This document shows positions 1 to 11,280 of a DNA stretch of 64,000 nucleotides, one piece after another. The notes below the pieces were generated by a model. That model saw only the letters and a list, made by a program, of their open reading frames with translations, did no database searches and was not told where the DNA came from. A program made the position numbers and the translations under genes. The stretch is taken from NCBI GenBank assembly GCA_027475525.1, contig JAMWFC010000088.1:570757-634756 (forward strand), given 5' to 3'. Numbering within the stretch: position 1 is the stretch's first letter; each line of letters starts with the position of its first letter. Source of the DNA: Macrolepiota albuminosa. Its lineage: Eukaryota > Basidiomycota > Agaricomycetes > Agaricales > Agaricaceae.

Positions 1-1225
1 CAAGTTCTTGGACAGACCTGCCAAGGCCTGGTTCTAACATCACGTCTTGCACTACAATCATGCAAGACAGCAATGGACATTCAAAGATGTAATTCTTGAA
101 CTATATAATAAATTTGTGAGCACATCCACCATGCAAGATGCCTGGGAGGCATTTATTGCAACCTCCTACATGGAGAAATTGGGTGTGCAAGGTTTCTATG
201 ACACCTTGATTGACCACATGCAGAACATGTTTATTTACCCAGACAACTGGATAATGATTGATACATTCTTGCACAGGATACCTGACATGATGAGAGAGTC
301 TCTCATTTGCAACAATGGGCTATTGCCCGAAGTAAATACAGTAGAGGAATTTGTAGCGCATGTGTTGTGCTACAAGCAAGCCCACAAAATTGCCAAACAC
401 TTTGAGCTGCATAGCTCAAAGACTTGACCAAAAAAAAAGGTCTGAACCTCAGAAGGTAGGCACTTTCTGAGCCTGTCAGAGAGAAATTAGTGGGTAATAC
501 AAACCCATGGTTTGTAGTAAGGTCAGCATCACACCAGGAGCAATGCTTCTGGAGTGACCAACTAGTGGAGCAGAGGGACCCCCCGGTACAGGTTCCTCAG
601 CAGAGTCCATGCCAAGAGGGTACTCAACTAAAACAGGCTGCTGACATTGTCAAGACATCAAATAGGCTGCGAAGGATTGAAGCAAGTTGCCCCTTTGCAG
701 CAAATATATGCTTCAAATGTGGCTGACCTGAACATTATGCAAATGCATGCCCAGAGAGTGGTGGACAGCCAGTGACCAAGCTGTGCACATATATACACAC
801 GGCTCACACAGCTATCTCTGATGTAGAAGGGGTAGATTCAGGTAATGAACCTGATGTTGAAGACAATGAGGTGGATAACCTCAGTGACAATGCATCAGAG
901 GCTGGAAATACCTCTGATCCAGAAGAGTTGTTGGATAATAAATACATTGAGGTTGACATATACAACAATGATTACTATGCCTGGAAGTCAGATTCAGAGT
1001 TCATGGGAGCTCTGACAGACTACCTGGCCAGCATATTTGACCGACCAATTGGAGCAGCCAATGTAAAGGTGTATAAGGTACACCTTTGCAAGGCTCTGGA
1101 GAAACTGGTGAGACCAGTGCTGAAGCACAAGGACAAGGAGTGCCTCACATCTTATGTGGAGGTGAATGGCCACAAGGCATGGACCTTGTGGGACTCAGAG
1201 AGCATAACCACTGGAGTGACACCTC
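1..1225 (+). pseudogene. Truncated gag-protease relic of gypsy family B
   Basis: This stretch aligns with about 36800-38030 of the gypsy B element and carries the same capsid-like segment, acidic linker and start of the protease region. A CCHC zinc knuckle (CFKCG, then ANACP) is visible around 711-755, but a TGA interrupts it. The reading frame is also broken near 424 (TGA where gypsy B has CGA) and in the linker near 490. Homology stops abruptly near 1222, just before the protease active-site loop would be completed. No LTR is present and the left end runs out of the window. It is a dead fragment, older than gypsy B judging by the number of differences. Confidence 0.85.
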
Positions 1226-1615
1226 TGTCAGGGGACTTCTCATCTCCTCCCTTCTCACTCCTTATTCCTTCACTCTCCCTTCATTCATTCTCTTATTTCT
1301 TCTGACATTATTTCATTTTACTGTTTCTATTCTTTCAACACTATCTGTTAGTACTACTCTCAGCCTTTGAGGTGCTCTGGTTCTTTAGCTACTTTTACTG
1401 TTTCTATTCTTTCAACACTATCTGTTAGTACTACTCTCAGCCTTTGAGGTGCTCTGGTTCTTTAGCTATCATTCAGACAAGTGTGGGCCCTTCAGCACCA
1501 CTTCCAGACTGCTTATATAAGCCAGAGTTTGTCTTTCTGACTTCCAAAGTCTGGAGTTTTTCTGCCTTGTTTGTTGTTTGGTTAGTCAATTTTTGAGTTT
1601 TTAAGGTTTTGTTGT
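1226..1615 (+). repeat. Repeat D, left copy (LTR-like, TATA-containing), cut by gypsy A
   Basis: The part from about 1373 to 1611 reappears inverted at about 33220-33395, including a gcttatataagc TATA-type core at 1511-1522. The shared sequence ends here exactly where gypsy A begins; in the other copy it continues past the break. It behaves like an LTR or a promoter-bearing repeat, but I cannot see both ends, so the class is unsure. The segment 1226-1372 is pyrimidine-rich and not otherwise recognised. Confidence 0.55.
1321..1474. repeat. 77-bp tandem duplication 1
   Basis: Copies start at 1321 and 1398, inside repeat D. The inverted D copy near 33.3 kb lacks the duplication in the part that can be compared. 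Confidence 0.85.
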
Positions 1616-2334
1616 TGTCAGGTTCCGCTGAGTCAGGGGCTTTCCGGGAAAGCAGTCGCCCTTACAATGCGGACTTGACCCACAGATACTCGGGTGTCTG
1701 GAACTCCAGGGCTAGGACTCCGGGGTTCAAGACGTGGACAGGGGAATCCCGGGAGAGGGAACTTAGCCCGGGGGTTCTGGGTGATAGGGAGCTGGGGGGT
1801 TCGGGTGGGGGTCGAGTCGTGAACCGGAGGTTCTAAAACAAGACCAAGTTAGTAAGTTAGAGTCGCAAAGTGCGTACCAGTCTTAGAGCACGCGATTATT
1901 CAAGTGTGCCAGTCAAGCGTGCCAGTCAATGCGTACCAGTCAAATAGAGGGCACGCAACAATCCAAGTAATGCAATGTAATATCAAGACTAACGAATACA
2001 ACAGGGAACTATGCTATAAGTACTACGGGACCAGGTCTCAGGGTTCCGGGGGTCATTGAGTAGCGGCAGGGGCTGCATACCGGGATCACGCGTGTGGGGC
2101 ACGCGATCAATTGGCGCGGATGGAGCCATGATGCGTGATGCGTGATGGCCGGGAACAAGTCGCATGATACAATCGTTGATCGGGGCTGGTGGCGGCTGAT
2201 GGCAGTCCTTGATGCACGTGATGGCAGTGTCGGCGGTCGTGATGGTGGGGCGTGTCCTGTGGGGTCGGAGGGAGGGTCCTGGAGGGTGTTCCGGGGGTGT
2301 CCCGGGGTGGGCCCGGAGGGGAGGGGTCGTGACA
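1616..2334 (-). repeat. Gypsy A 3' LTR
   Basis: It starts TGTCAGGTTCCGCTGA and ends GGGGTCGTGACA on the plus strand, giving TG...CA ends. Two further copies lie at 11984-12812 and 15463-16211. It lacks a short block after the ctcagggttccggg segment that both other copies contain. Seen from the minus strand it holds a TATA-like CTTATAG (2020-2014) followed 29 nt later by AGTCTTGATATTA (1990-1978), the likely RNA start. Confidence 0.92.
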
Positions 2335-2347
2335 TCACCCCCCCTCA
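2335..2347 (-). promoter_or_regulatory. Polypurine tract of gypsy A
   Basis: On the minus strand the sequence directly before the 3' LTR is TGAGGGGGGGTGA. A purine run at this place is where plus-strand DNA synthesis starts in LTR retroelements. Confidence 0.75.
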
Positions 2348-2461
2348 GTGCTGAGACCCTCCAAGGCGCACGTAGCCGGTGGTCCGGACCGGGGTTCAAC
2401 TGTGGGATCCGGCACCTGACTCGCCATGTATCAAAAAAAAATTTTACCGTCAAGTTCAACC

Positions 2462-4181
2462 ATGTTGCGTACGCCAACACATTCCCCGACTTCCCCGCAA
2501 ACCAATGAGGTCGCGCCCCTTATGGCCTGGGAGGCCCAGGATGCGCGGTACTGAGCCCGCCTGGACCGGGAGCGCGTGGCGGCGCTCACGCAACAACATG
2601 AGTGCTTCCCGCGATGTTCCGTTCGCTGCGGCTGATTTTCCTCTTCAGAACAATGTTCTTGCCCCGCTCCGGAGGTGGGCCCTAGTCATCTCCCAGAGCC
2701 TGCCTCTGGTGGTTCCACGGAGTCGTGCCCTGGTCGCCCCGCGCCCACCTTTGCACGGATGACCGTCCGCCCCCCGCGCCCACGTCCTTCCTCTCGTTCT
2801 AGGCTGACCGCCCCCCGTTTTCGCCGTTCCAGGATGGCAGTGGGGGCCGTTTCCGAAGTCCCGGCAGATCGGCGTGTTGCGTGGGAGGGTGTCTCGCAGG
2901 AGTCCTTTGGGGAAGCCCTGGAGAGGCCCCGGGGCTTGCCTACTCATGCCTGGTGTGTGAGTAACAGGCCGGTAAGCAACCTCACACCTCTGGTTTCGTT
3001 GCTGACCTCAGCGCAGTGTCTGCACTGTGCTCGCCAGGGGGTAATGTGCCTATTCGAGGTCCCAGGCCCCTCGTCCCGCCGGGACACGTCCGTGTGCGAG
3101 GCGTGCCACCTCAATCATGAACGATGTTCCGTGTCGGCGTTGTGGAGGGCGCGTTGCGTCTCGAGGGAACAGGGGTGGCTGCTCGGGGGGATTACCCAGA
3201 GGATGGAGGTCGAGGAGAGGGATTGGGTGGCGGAGCCGGAGGGGGAGCCACAGGCGGTGCCCGTGGGGGGTTCAGGGGGGGGATCAGGGAGCGGGGGTGC
3301 CTCTCGGGTGGGGGGCTGGGGCCGGCCCGTGGTCCTTATCACGCGCTGGATGACCCAGGCTGTGGGGAGTCGGGAGGGGCGCGGCGGGCGCCCCAATAAG
3401 GGGAAGTGGCGGGCATCGCCGAGCCTGTCCCCCGGGCCTTCCAAGAGGGCGCATCTGCCCTCCGAGACCCCATCCCCGGCCTCCCCAGCGTGCGTTTCCC
3501 CGGTGGTGTTCTCCCCGCTGTCTGGGCGACCCTTGGGCGCCGAGGTGAGGGAGTTGCAGGCACGTTTGGAGCGGGCCAACCAGGAGAGGGAGGAGCAGGA
3601 GGAGGCGGCGAGGGAGGAGGCGGCGCTCCAGCGGGGGCTGGAGGAGGATCGCGAGGCGGCCCTCTGGGAGTTGGGGGAGGCGAGGGCGGCGTGGGGGGAG
3701 GCCGAGGCCCGGCTAGAGCAGAGGGTAGGGCTCCCGGGGCAGGGCCCCCCGGGGTTGGTCGAGACCCTGCGCTGAGACGTAGTGATCGGGCGCATGGCCT
3801 CCCTAAGTGAGTACTTCCCTTCTCGTGGCTGGGCCGGTACTGATATCTCCAGGCTGGGCCCGGGAGCACCGCCAGCTCCTGGATGGAGTGGCCGCGGCGT
3901 TTGCCTCCCTGCAAGAGGGGTTGCAGTCTGAAGCGGGGAGCCCCGGAGTGGAGCGGGGTCTGGACCTGCTGGGGAGGCTGGTGACCACGCACCGCCGGAG
4001 GAACGTCCCAGCCCCGGGATCATGGTTCGAGTGGGTCCTGGACGAGGGCGAGCAGCTCCCGTTGTGGGATCAATTGGCTGAGGAGGTGTGGCGGGAGCAC
4101 GGCCCAGAGGGAGTGGGGGAGAGTTTCCGGGGCTGGCCGAGGGGAGGAGAGGGTGAGGGTGGTTCAGGGCACCAACTCTAG
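2462..4181 (+). pseudogene. Antisense cargo gene in gypsy A: zinc-cluster plus coiled-coil protein
   Basis: One plus-strand frame opens at ATG 2462, about 130 bp inside the 3' LTR, and runs opposite to gag-pol. Its only interruptions before the intron are TGA codons at 2552, 2633 and 3773. A GTGAGT...CTCCAG intron at 3807-3852 (46 nt) has matching phase and joins the frame to a second exon ending at 4181. The product has a Cys pattern C-x2-C-x6-C-x15-C-x2-C-x6-C (3017-3127), close to the fungal Zn2Cys6 cluster but with a long middle spacer. A Gly/acidic linker follows, then a Glu/Arg-rich coiled coil at about 3550-3730. The gene is tail-to-tail with pol, whose end lies near 4444. I infer a DNA- or RNA-binding accessory protein; the function is unknown. 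A second possible intron near 2957-3011 does not keep frame, so I left it out. Confidence 0.7.
3807..3852 (+). other. Intron in the antisense gypsy A gene
   Basis: The donor is GTGAGT, there is a tactgat branch-like sequence, and the acceptor is ctccag. One leftover base upstream and two downstream form a Ser codon and keep the frame. The intron lies on the strand opposite to the retroelement RNA, so retrotransposition would not remove it. Confidence 0.65.
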
Positions 4182-4443
4182 GGGCGGTTTCTTGTTGTTT
4201 TCCTTTTTTTTTTGTCCGTTGTGCCTCTTGTCCCGGTCAGGAACTGTAGATATTGTAGCTATAGTAAAATGTATATACCTGTCCCTTTGAAGTAAGTAAG
4301 AAGGGAGTCATGTAAGTAATGAGGCAGAAAAGCTGGGAAAAGACCTTGCCCCGACTCCGGGGCGCTACTTATGAGAAAAGGGTACTAAAAAGGGGGTAAG
4401 TTCTAGAAAGGGAAAGTAGAAAGTATACATGGGAGTTGAATCC

Positions 4444-5985
4444 CTACTGAGCCCAGAGGCGGGGGTTGCGCCCACTACTGCCGTCTGTGAGTCCTGCGCC
4501 CAGAAGGTCGTTTCCCGGGAGCTGTTGTTGGAAGTCCCAGAGTTTGTCAAGGGCGCCTTCGAGGTTTCCGCGTGGTTCCCAGGTGTTGTCTTCCAGGCCG
4601 TATCCCTTCCACCATACGAGAAAGTGGGGTCGTCCACGAATATTCCGGGAGTCGAGGATGTCTTCAACTTCGTAGTGGTACTCGTCCTCGACTTCGACTG
4701 GGGGAGGGGGCTCGGGGCGTCGTTCGGGGAAAGGATCCGGGGGTGTCGTTCCAGGAGGCGGACGTGGAATACCGGGTGCAGACCTTTTAGTCCCAGGGGA
4801 AGCTCGATCTTGTAGGCGTGGGATGAGACCTTCTTCAGTATTTTGAACGGGCCGAGGCGCTTGTGATCGAGTTTTGGGGAGGGCTGCCAGGTGCGGAGGT
4901 GGCGTCGATCTAACCATACCTTTGTCCCGGGGTTCCAGTCGGGGGTGTCTTCCTGCTTCCGGTCGGCGTGTTTTGCATAGGCCTGGTTCGCAGTGTCGAT
5001 CTCTTCCCGGAGGAACTTGTGAAGGGACTGGAGGTCCCGGGCAACCTCGTGGGCGGCGTGCGATGGGATGTCCCGGAGCGAGAGCGTCAGTCGAGGGTGG
5101 TATCCCTTATTGGCAAAGAAAGGCGATACCCTGGTGGCAGAGTGCGGCGTGTTGTTGTAGGTGAACTCGGCCAGGAGGAGCTCGGCGCGCTAGTCGTCCT
5201 GCAAGTAGTTGACGTACAGCTGGAGGTACTGCTTGAGAGACTGGTTGACCCTTTTGGTTTGGCCATCGGTTTCGGGGTGGTAGGCGGTAGAGAGGTTAGT
5301 CTTTACTTCAAGTGCCTTACACAGGGAAGTCCAAAACTTGGACACGAAGAGAGGGCCACGGTCGGAGACGATGTCGTCCGGGAGTCCATGTTTGGCGAAG
5401 ACGTGCTCGAGGAACAGCCGGGCGAAGTCCAGGGCGGTATCCGTGGTGTGGCAGGGTAGGAAGATGCCCTGTTTGGTTAGCCTGCACACAACGACAAGAA
5501 TGGCATCGAACCCTTCAGATTCCGGGAGTTTGACGATGTGGTCCAGGGATATGGAGGACCAGGGGCGTCGTCCGACTGGCAGGGGTTTCAGGAGTCCGTA
5601 TGGTCGGTGTCGGGGGACCTTGGCCCAGAGGCAGAGTTCACATGATCGAATGTAGCGGGTCACGTCCTTTTTCAACCCTGGCCAAAAGTAAGTCCGGGAG
5701 ATCAGCTGGAGAGTCTTACGTATTCCAGGGTGTCCCTGGAGCTTGTGGTCGTGGTGTTGACGGAGGACGTTGTATCAGAGTTGGGACGTAGATGCAGCCG
5801 TCCTGGAGGAGGAGTTTTTCGTCGGGGGACAGGGAGAAGGTGGGGTCCCGGTCGGTTCCGTCAGGGGGGTTGTGGAGGTCGTGGTCGGTGAAGTACTTGT
5901 CTCGGGGGGCGCGGCGGATCTGGCTCAGGGTTCCTTCGTCGTTTAAGATCAGTACGGCATTCAGATGTTCGGAAGGGATCACCAC
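4444..5985 (-). pseudogene. Gypsy A integrase with C-terminal chromodomain
   Basis: Reading from high to low coordinates there is a spacer after RNase H, a zinc-binding region near 5650 (CELC), and an integrase core with the D...D...E pattern (SLDHIVK; IVSDRGP; HPETDGQ). A GPF-type C-terminal domain (LGPFKIL) follows, then a chromodomain at about 4500-4690 ([20 protein letters not shown]). The protein joins retroelement DNA to host DNA; in chromoviruses the chromodomain guides insertion to marked chromatin. The frame changes near 5770 and again between 5190 and 4917, so the copy is not functional as read. Confidence 0.9.
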
Positions 5986-6120
5986 GCAATGATTGAACGC
6001 ATTGCATTCTGCCTCGAACGACTTCTTGGGATAGACATCTGGTCGACAGGTGAGGGCATTGGGTTTAGCTCCGAGTCGTCCCGGGCGGTACTAGATCATG
6101 AAGTTGTATTCCGAGAGAAC

Positions 6121-6274
6121 CTCGGACCATCGGGCCTGCCGTCGACTAAGCTGTTTGGTCATGGTGAAGTACTGCAGGTTGTTGTGATCCGAGTAACCTC
6201 GGACCATCGGGCCTGCCGTCGACTAAGCTGTTTGGTCATGGTGAAGTACTGCAGGTTGTTGTGATCCGAGTAGA
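6121..6274. repeat. 77-bp tandem duplication 2
   Basis: Copies start at 6121 and 6198 within RNase H; the duplication shifts the frame. Confidence 0.93.
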
Positions 6275-6537
6275 CCTGAATCTGGTGCTGGGCTCCCTCG
6301 AGGTAGGCCCGCCATTGCTTGAAGGCTTCGACGATGGCGAGGAGTTCCTTGTCATAAATGTCGTAGTTGAGCTCGGCGTCGATCATGGACCGAGTGTAGA
6401 AGGCGACTGGCCAGGGTTCCCCACCGTCAGATTCCATCTGTGAGAGAATCCTGGCGATGGCGTAGTCGGAGGCGTCACATTCTAGGATGATCGGGAGAGC
6501 CGGGTCGTAGTGCTGGAGTACAGGGGCGGTCATGAAA

Positions 6538-6691
6538 GCCTCCTTGAGCAGGTTAAAGACACTCTGGCACTTACTGTCCCAGTTCCAGGCGACGTCCTTG
6601 CGTGTGAGCCAGTTGCCTCCTTGAGCAGGTTAAAGACACTCTGGCACTTACTGTCCCAGTTCCAGGCGACGTCCTTGCGTGTGAGCCAGTT
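6538..6691. repeat. 77-bp tandem duplication 3
   Basis: Copies start at 6538 and 6615, between the RT and RNase H of gypsy A. Confidence 0.93.
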
Positions 6692-7391
6692 GAGGGGTTT
6701 TGTGATACCGGAGTAGTTATCTATGAACCTCTGGTAGAAGTTAGCGAAACCCAAGAAAGATTGTACTTCCTTGACGTTCCGGGGCTGTGGCCAGTTGACG
6801 ATGGCCTCGACCTTGTGGGGGTCCATGCAAACGCCGTTCGGGGATACGATGATGCCAAGATACTCAACCTCTCCCGTATGGAATGAACACTTCTTGGGCT
6901 TGGCGTGGAGGTTGTGCTCCCGGAGGCGTTCGAGGACTCGCTGGACATGTTTCTGGTGGTCCTCCGGTGAGTCGGAATAAATGAGGATGTTGTCCAGGTA
7001 GACGATCATGAAGACGTCGCTCATGTCGTGGAAAATGTCATTCATGAAGTATTGGAACGTGGCGGGGGAGTTAGTCATTCCAAAAGGCATCACAAGGTAC
7101 TCAAACAGACCATACCGCATGTGGAATGCGGTTTTCCACTCGTGTCCTGGGGCGATGCGGACGTTGTTGTAACCGAAGCGGAGGTCGATTTTCGTGTAGA
7201 CCTTGGCACTGCAAAGTCGATCGACCAGATCACCGATGAGCGGGAGCGGGTAGCGGTTCTTCTTGGTGATCTTATTGAGTCCCCGGTAGTCAACGCAGAG
7301 TCGGAGCGAGCCGTCCTTCTTCTTGGCGAATAGAACCGGGGCTCTGGTGGCAGAGGTGGAGGGTCAGATGAATTCCTTACCGAGCATTTCG

Positions 7392-7545
7392 TTGAGGTAG
7401 TCCTTGAGGGCCCGGAGTTCGACCTCCGACATGTTGTATACCTTGCCGAAAGGGGGGGTGGCTCCTTCTTGAGGTAGTCCTTGAGGGCCCGGAGTTCGAC
7501 CTCCGACATGTTGTATACCTTGCCGAAAGGGGGGGGGCTCCTTCC
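7392..7545. repeat. 77-bp tandem duplication 4
   Basis: Copies start at 7392 and 7469 at the start of the RT. The first 68 bases agree; the copies then differ in a G run (gggggggtgg against a pure G run). Confidence 0.88.
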
Positions 7546-7980
7546 TCGAGGTCGATGGTGTGATCATAGGGGCGGTGAGGGGGGATCTCCTTGGCGTCTC
7601 CTTTGGAGAATACGTCAGTGAACTCATGATACTCCAGGGGAACTACTTCTCGGAGGATTTGCTCCTCGGTTTTCTTTTCCAGGGGAATAGCGTCTCCTCG
7701 TAGATGTTCTTCCGGGAGAGAGGGTGAGGTGTGCAGCTGAAACGTGGGAGTCCCATCCCTCATGAGGCGGGCGAAGGGGGCGGCCCCAATGATCCTAATG
7801 TCGAGTGCGTTTGGGTCGATCGGGGTCGCGGATACATCGGCCGGAGCAGGTGTGACGCGTGTCTGAGACCGGCCAGGGTAGTTCGGCCCTTTGTACTTGT
7901 TCTGAGGAATGTTTGGGGGCCGATCAAGGGCCTTGCGGGCTCGGACGGGTGTGGGTAGTGCAGGCGTGGAGGGCGCAGCA

Positions 7981-8134
7981 GTCGTCCCGGGGGTGTCAGG
8001 CGTCGGGTCGCTTCCTAGGGCCCGGAGGTGCACGGCGGTCGAGGGGTGGTCTTCGCAGTCGTCCCGGGGGTGTCAGGCGTCGGGTCGCTTCCTAGGGCCC
8101 GGAGGTGCACGGCGGTCGAGGGGTGGTCTTCGGG
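7981..8134. repeat. 77-bp tandem duplication 5
   Basis: Copies start at 7981 and 8058, just downstream of the second protease-like domain. Confidence 0.93.
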
Positions 8135-8470
8135 TCCCAGGAAGGTCATGGTAAGTGTCCTCCAATCAATGTCGGGGTTCGTGTCGCACAGCCAGGGTAG
8201 TCCTAGCACCATCGGAGTCGATTCATGAAGTTGCGTGACCAGGAAGTCGGAGGTAAACTCGTAGTTGTTGTCCAGGGTCACACGTCCTGAGTGAGACCTC
8301 TGGATGGGGCCAGAGGAGGAGGGGGTGCCGTTGAGGCGTTGCAGGCGGAGGGGCGGGTCAAGGGAGTCGTGGGGGAGGTTGAGAGCGTCGCTGATGAAAA
8401 CTCCGGTGGCTCCGCTGTTGATGAGGGCTGATACTGGTCCTGGGGCGCCGTCCAGCCTGGCATTGATGAC
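8015..8470 (-). pseudogene. Second retropepsin-like domain of gypsy A, active-site Asp replaced
   Basis: On the minus strand, DGAPGPVSALINSGATGVF (8463-8405) looks like a retropepsin active-site loop but has Asn where the catalytic Asp should be. It ends with the usual flap partner VLGLPWLCDTNPDIDW. It follows, in the same frame, a complete protease domain with intact DSGAT (about 8620-9000). The two share the layout loop, then STPxVLGLPWLxDTNPxIDWR, so they look like a tandem domain duplication in which this copy is catalytically dead or acts as an inactive partner. Frame and length are otherwise good until the 77-bp duplication at 7981. Confidence 0.75.
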
Positions 8471-8599
8471 GAAGGATCAGGACAAACAGGACTGGAGTCC
8501 GGGGGGTGGTGGGGGCCCGTCCTTCAGGGTAGGGTTCGGAGAGTGGGGGATGTTGAAGGGGAGTTGCTGGTCATCGGGCGTCAGTTCCTGGGTCAGGTG

Positions 8600-9000
8600 A
8601 AGGGTGAGATGTCGCCAATCAATGCGGGGGTTGGTGTCTCAGAGCCATGGAAGCCCTAGGACCAGGGGTGTGGAAGGGTGGAGTTTGGTTATCAACATCC
8701 GGAGGGTGTGAGTCTGTCCGTTGGCGAAAGTAACGGGCATACGCACGAAATGAGTGATGTCCCCCGCCGTAGAGGCGTCTCCGTTGAAGAGGCAGAGCCG
8801 TACTGGGACTGGGAGTCGCTGAGCGGGTTCCGGGGCGGAGGTAGACCATGCTTCGTCGATGAAGTTGTCGGTGGCGCCACTGTCAACGAGGGTGTCGAGG
8901 GGGGTTCCGGAGGGGGTGAGGCGGGTTTTGAGGAGGAGGGAGTGTGAAGAGTGGGAGGGTAGGTAAGCCGTGAGGGTATCCTGTATGAGTGTCGTAGAGC
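8600..9000 (-). pseudogene. Gypsy A protease (retropepsin), intact DSGAT
   Basis: The active-site loop VDSGATDNFIDEAW lies at about 8850-8890 and the domain closes with TPLVLGLPWL near 8640. A TGA follows directly, at the place where the second domain has Cys and related elements have Arg. The enzyme would process Gag-Pol. It lies downstream of the gag zinc knuckle in the expected order. Confidence 0.88.
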
Positions 9001-9066
9001 AAAGATGTGAGACCGGGGCGGAGAAGACGTCGGGGTCGATTCTGCGATTTAGGGCGTCTTCCGGGT

Positions 9067-10362
9067 CTAAATTGCCGGGTCGTTTTCCGAATATTCGTAA
9101 GTGGCGTCCTCCCCTTCGAAGGTCCAGGTGGCACGTCCCATGACCTGTCGTTGGGGGCACTCGGAGATGAAGTGGTTTTTCTCACCGCAGAGTATGCAGA
9201 CACCCTCCCTTCTCCGTCGGGACCTCAACCCAGGGTCGCCCCTTTTTCGAGAGCCGGTTGGCCCGGAGGGCCTCTTCGTCCCGTTCGTCGGTGAAGTCGG
9301 GATCTTCGGAGTCTTTTGGGGGTTCCTCGGAGTTTGGCGCGTCGCCCAGGTTGTTGGCGGCCATGGCGGCGTTGAGTTGGGCCTGGGGGCGGGCGCCGCT
9401 GCCGGGGTTAGTATTGCGTCGCCCAGGTTGTTGGCGGCCATGGCGGCGTTGAGTTGGGCCTGGGGGCGGGCGCCGCTGCCGGGGTTAGTATTGGGCAGGC
9501 CGCGACTCACCGGGGGTCGGCCGCCGGGGGACGCGGGGGGACCGGGGTTTCAAGTTTGGGGGTTGGGGGTTTCGCCAGAGGGCCAAGGGGGTCCTCCCCT
9601 AGGGTTCCAGGGGGGTCGGGAGTTCGAGTACTCGCTGCGGTCTTCCCAGTAGCGTTGGTCGATCTGCATGACGAGGGCCTTGTATCCATCGTAGGAGGGT
9701 TGTTTCAGGGCAAGTCGGAGGACGTCCTTGATGCATTGCGGCAGGGCACGGCGGAGGGCGTACTGGAGGGCGCTGTAGTTCCAACCTGTCTTGTAAGCTT
9801 CCTTTTCAAAACGTACGATGAAGGTAGTGAAGCGTTCTTTAGAGCGCATCCGGAGGTTGAAGAGGTTGTCCTCGGCTTCGGCCACGGTGTCGTAGATCCT
9901 GAATTTCCTGGAGAACTCGTCGACGAAGGCTTGCCAGCAGGCGAGTGCCGGGTTGTTGGGGTCGAACTGGATAAGGGCCGTGTAGTGGTCGAAGGCGATT
10001 CCCTGGAGGTATGAGGCGGCAAAGGCCACTCGGGAGCTGTCAACTTGAAACATGAGTGGTTTCGCCTGAAACGTATTGAGACACTGGGTGAGGAATGTAC
10101 GCCATTTTTGGGGGTCCCAGCCTGTGAACGCATCGGGTTTCTGAATGTCCAGACGTCCTTCGCAGGCGAGGGCGTCGTGAGCGTCGTCCGGTCCGGCAGT
10201 GTTGCGGGGGGGAGGGCCGGTGTTGTAGTAGTAGTAGTAATGATTACCCCCCCCTCCTTGCGGAGGAAAAGCACCGAGGGCAGGACCCCACCTGCCTGGA
10301 GGGCCTCCTCCAGGCGGCTCACCGGGGGGTCCGTTGTCCCAGGGAGAGGCCCGGGTCTCCAC
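9067..10362 (-). pseudogene. Gypsy A gag: capsid-like domain and zinc knuckle
   Basis: A Pro/Gly-rich leader is followed by a capsid-type helical domain (FTGWDPQKWRTFLTQCL, FDHYTALIQF, ALACWQAFVDEFSRKF), the usual retrotransposon gag fold. Further downstream lies a CCHC knuckle C-x2-C-x4-H-x4-C at 9198-9157 (CILCGEKNHFISEC), which binds element RNA. The stretch between capsid and knuckle contains a 77-bp duplication (9341) that shifts the frame. Confidence 0.85.
9341..9494. repeat. 77-bp tandem duplication 6
   Basis: Copies start at 9341 and 9418 in the gag linker of gypsy A. Confidence 0.93.
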
Positions 10363-11280
10363 GCAGGGACTGGCGGAGGCGGGGGGCCTGGGGGTCGTCC
10401 TCGAGGTTCGGCCGGAGGTGGCGGAGGCGGTCGGGGAGGATTTGGTGGTGTCAGGTCGATCTGAGGGGGGCCGGATGCGGGGTCGGGTGCCGGGTTGCGT
10501 GGGGGACGTTCAACCCAGGAAGGTCGCACTTGTATTGGAGGTCGCAGGGGGTTCCTTAGGTCGAAGTGGGGTGGCAGATCGTGACGGAAGCTGGGTTCCA
10601 GAGAGACCAGGGCTGACGTAGGGGGCGGTACCGGGACGTGGTTTGTTGTTGCCACGCGTGAGCTCGTCGATGTAGCACAGCGTGTCGTCCATGCTAGGGG
10701 TGTCCGCGCAGGGTCTACCGGGGTTCACCGGGGCTGGGGGTTGGGCGTTGTCCATTTGCGGGAGCGGTTCCAGGGGTCTCTGGGGTTGTCCCCAGGTCTC
10801 GAAGGTACTAGGAACAGAGTTAGCCCTGCGGCGAGTTGACAAGCCTACCGTGCGGGCAGCGGGTTGATCGAAGAGGCCTCCAGTCAGGTTGAGGGACCGC
10901 AATATGGCTGAGGCGTTTTGTCGCTCTTCCCGTTGTCGTTGTTCCGGAGTGGGGTCTGCGGGGGCTGTCGGGGCTGCCGGGGCCGGCTCCGGGGGTTCCC
11001 GTCAAACGTGAATCGAGCGACCTGGGTCCGTGGGGTCGTTGAGGGGTCGAGGGGAGGGGGACGTGTGGACTTCGTCAAGCAGCTGCTGCAATTCTTCTCG
11101 GAGGATCGTATTGCGCCTATACTTTACCATAGTTTGCTCCGGGAGTTCTCCTCGCATGAGGCAATCCCCGAATTCGACCAAGCAATGAGCCCATTCCTCC
11201 GAAGTGCCTTTGAAGTCGTCGTGCCCAAATTCCATGAGCAGCGCCCTTGTCCGTTGAGCGAAGTCCTCCGGCGTAATCCT

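Larger units (their letters stand above)
6040..7660 (-). pseudogene. Gypsy A reverse transcriptase and RNase H
   Basis: RT begins near 7630 (YNMSEVELRALKDYL) and includes [39 protein letters not shown] and the YxDD box at 6989-7000. That box reads YLDN (tac ctg gac aac), so the second catalytic Asp is lost by a G-to-A change. RNase H follows ([33 protein letters not shown]). A TGA after KEFI is at a usual Arg codon. Three 77-bp duplications (7392, 6538, 6121) break the frame; counting them as single copies brings the RT and RNase H pieces back into one frame. Confidence 0.9.

Noticed and set aside
2142..2508. Short frames inside the gypsy A LTRs
   Set aside because: They cross LTR borders and repeat in every LTR copy; no start context or domain.
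2957..3011. Extra intron in the antisense gene
   Set aside because: GTGAGT...CAG looks good but removes 55 nt and shifts the frame to a stop, while the unspliced frame is open.
3115..4023. Long minus-strand frames opposite the antisense gene of gypsy A
   Set aside because: GC-rich shadow frames; Pro/Arg/Ser-rich with no domain. The plus strand has motif content and an in-phase intron.
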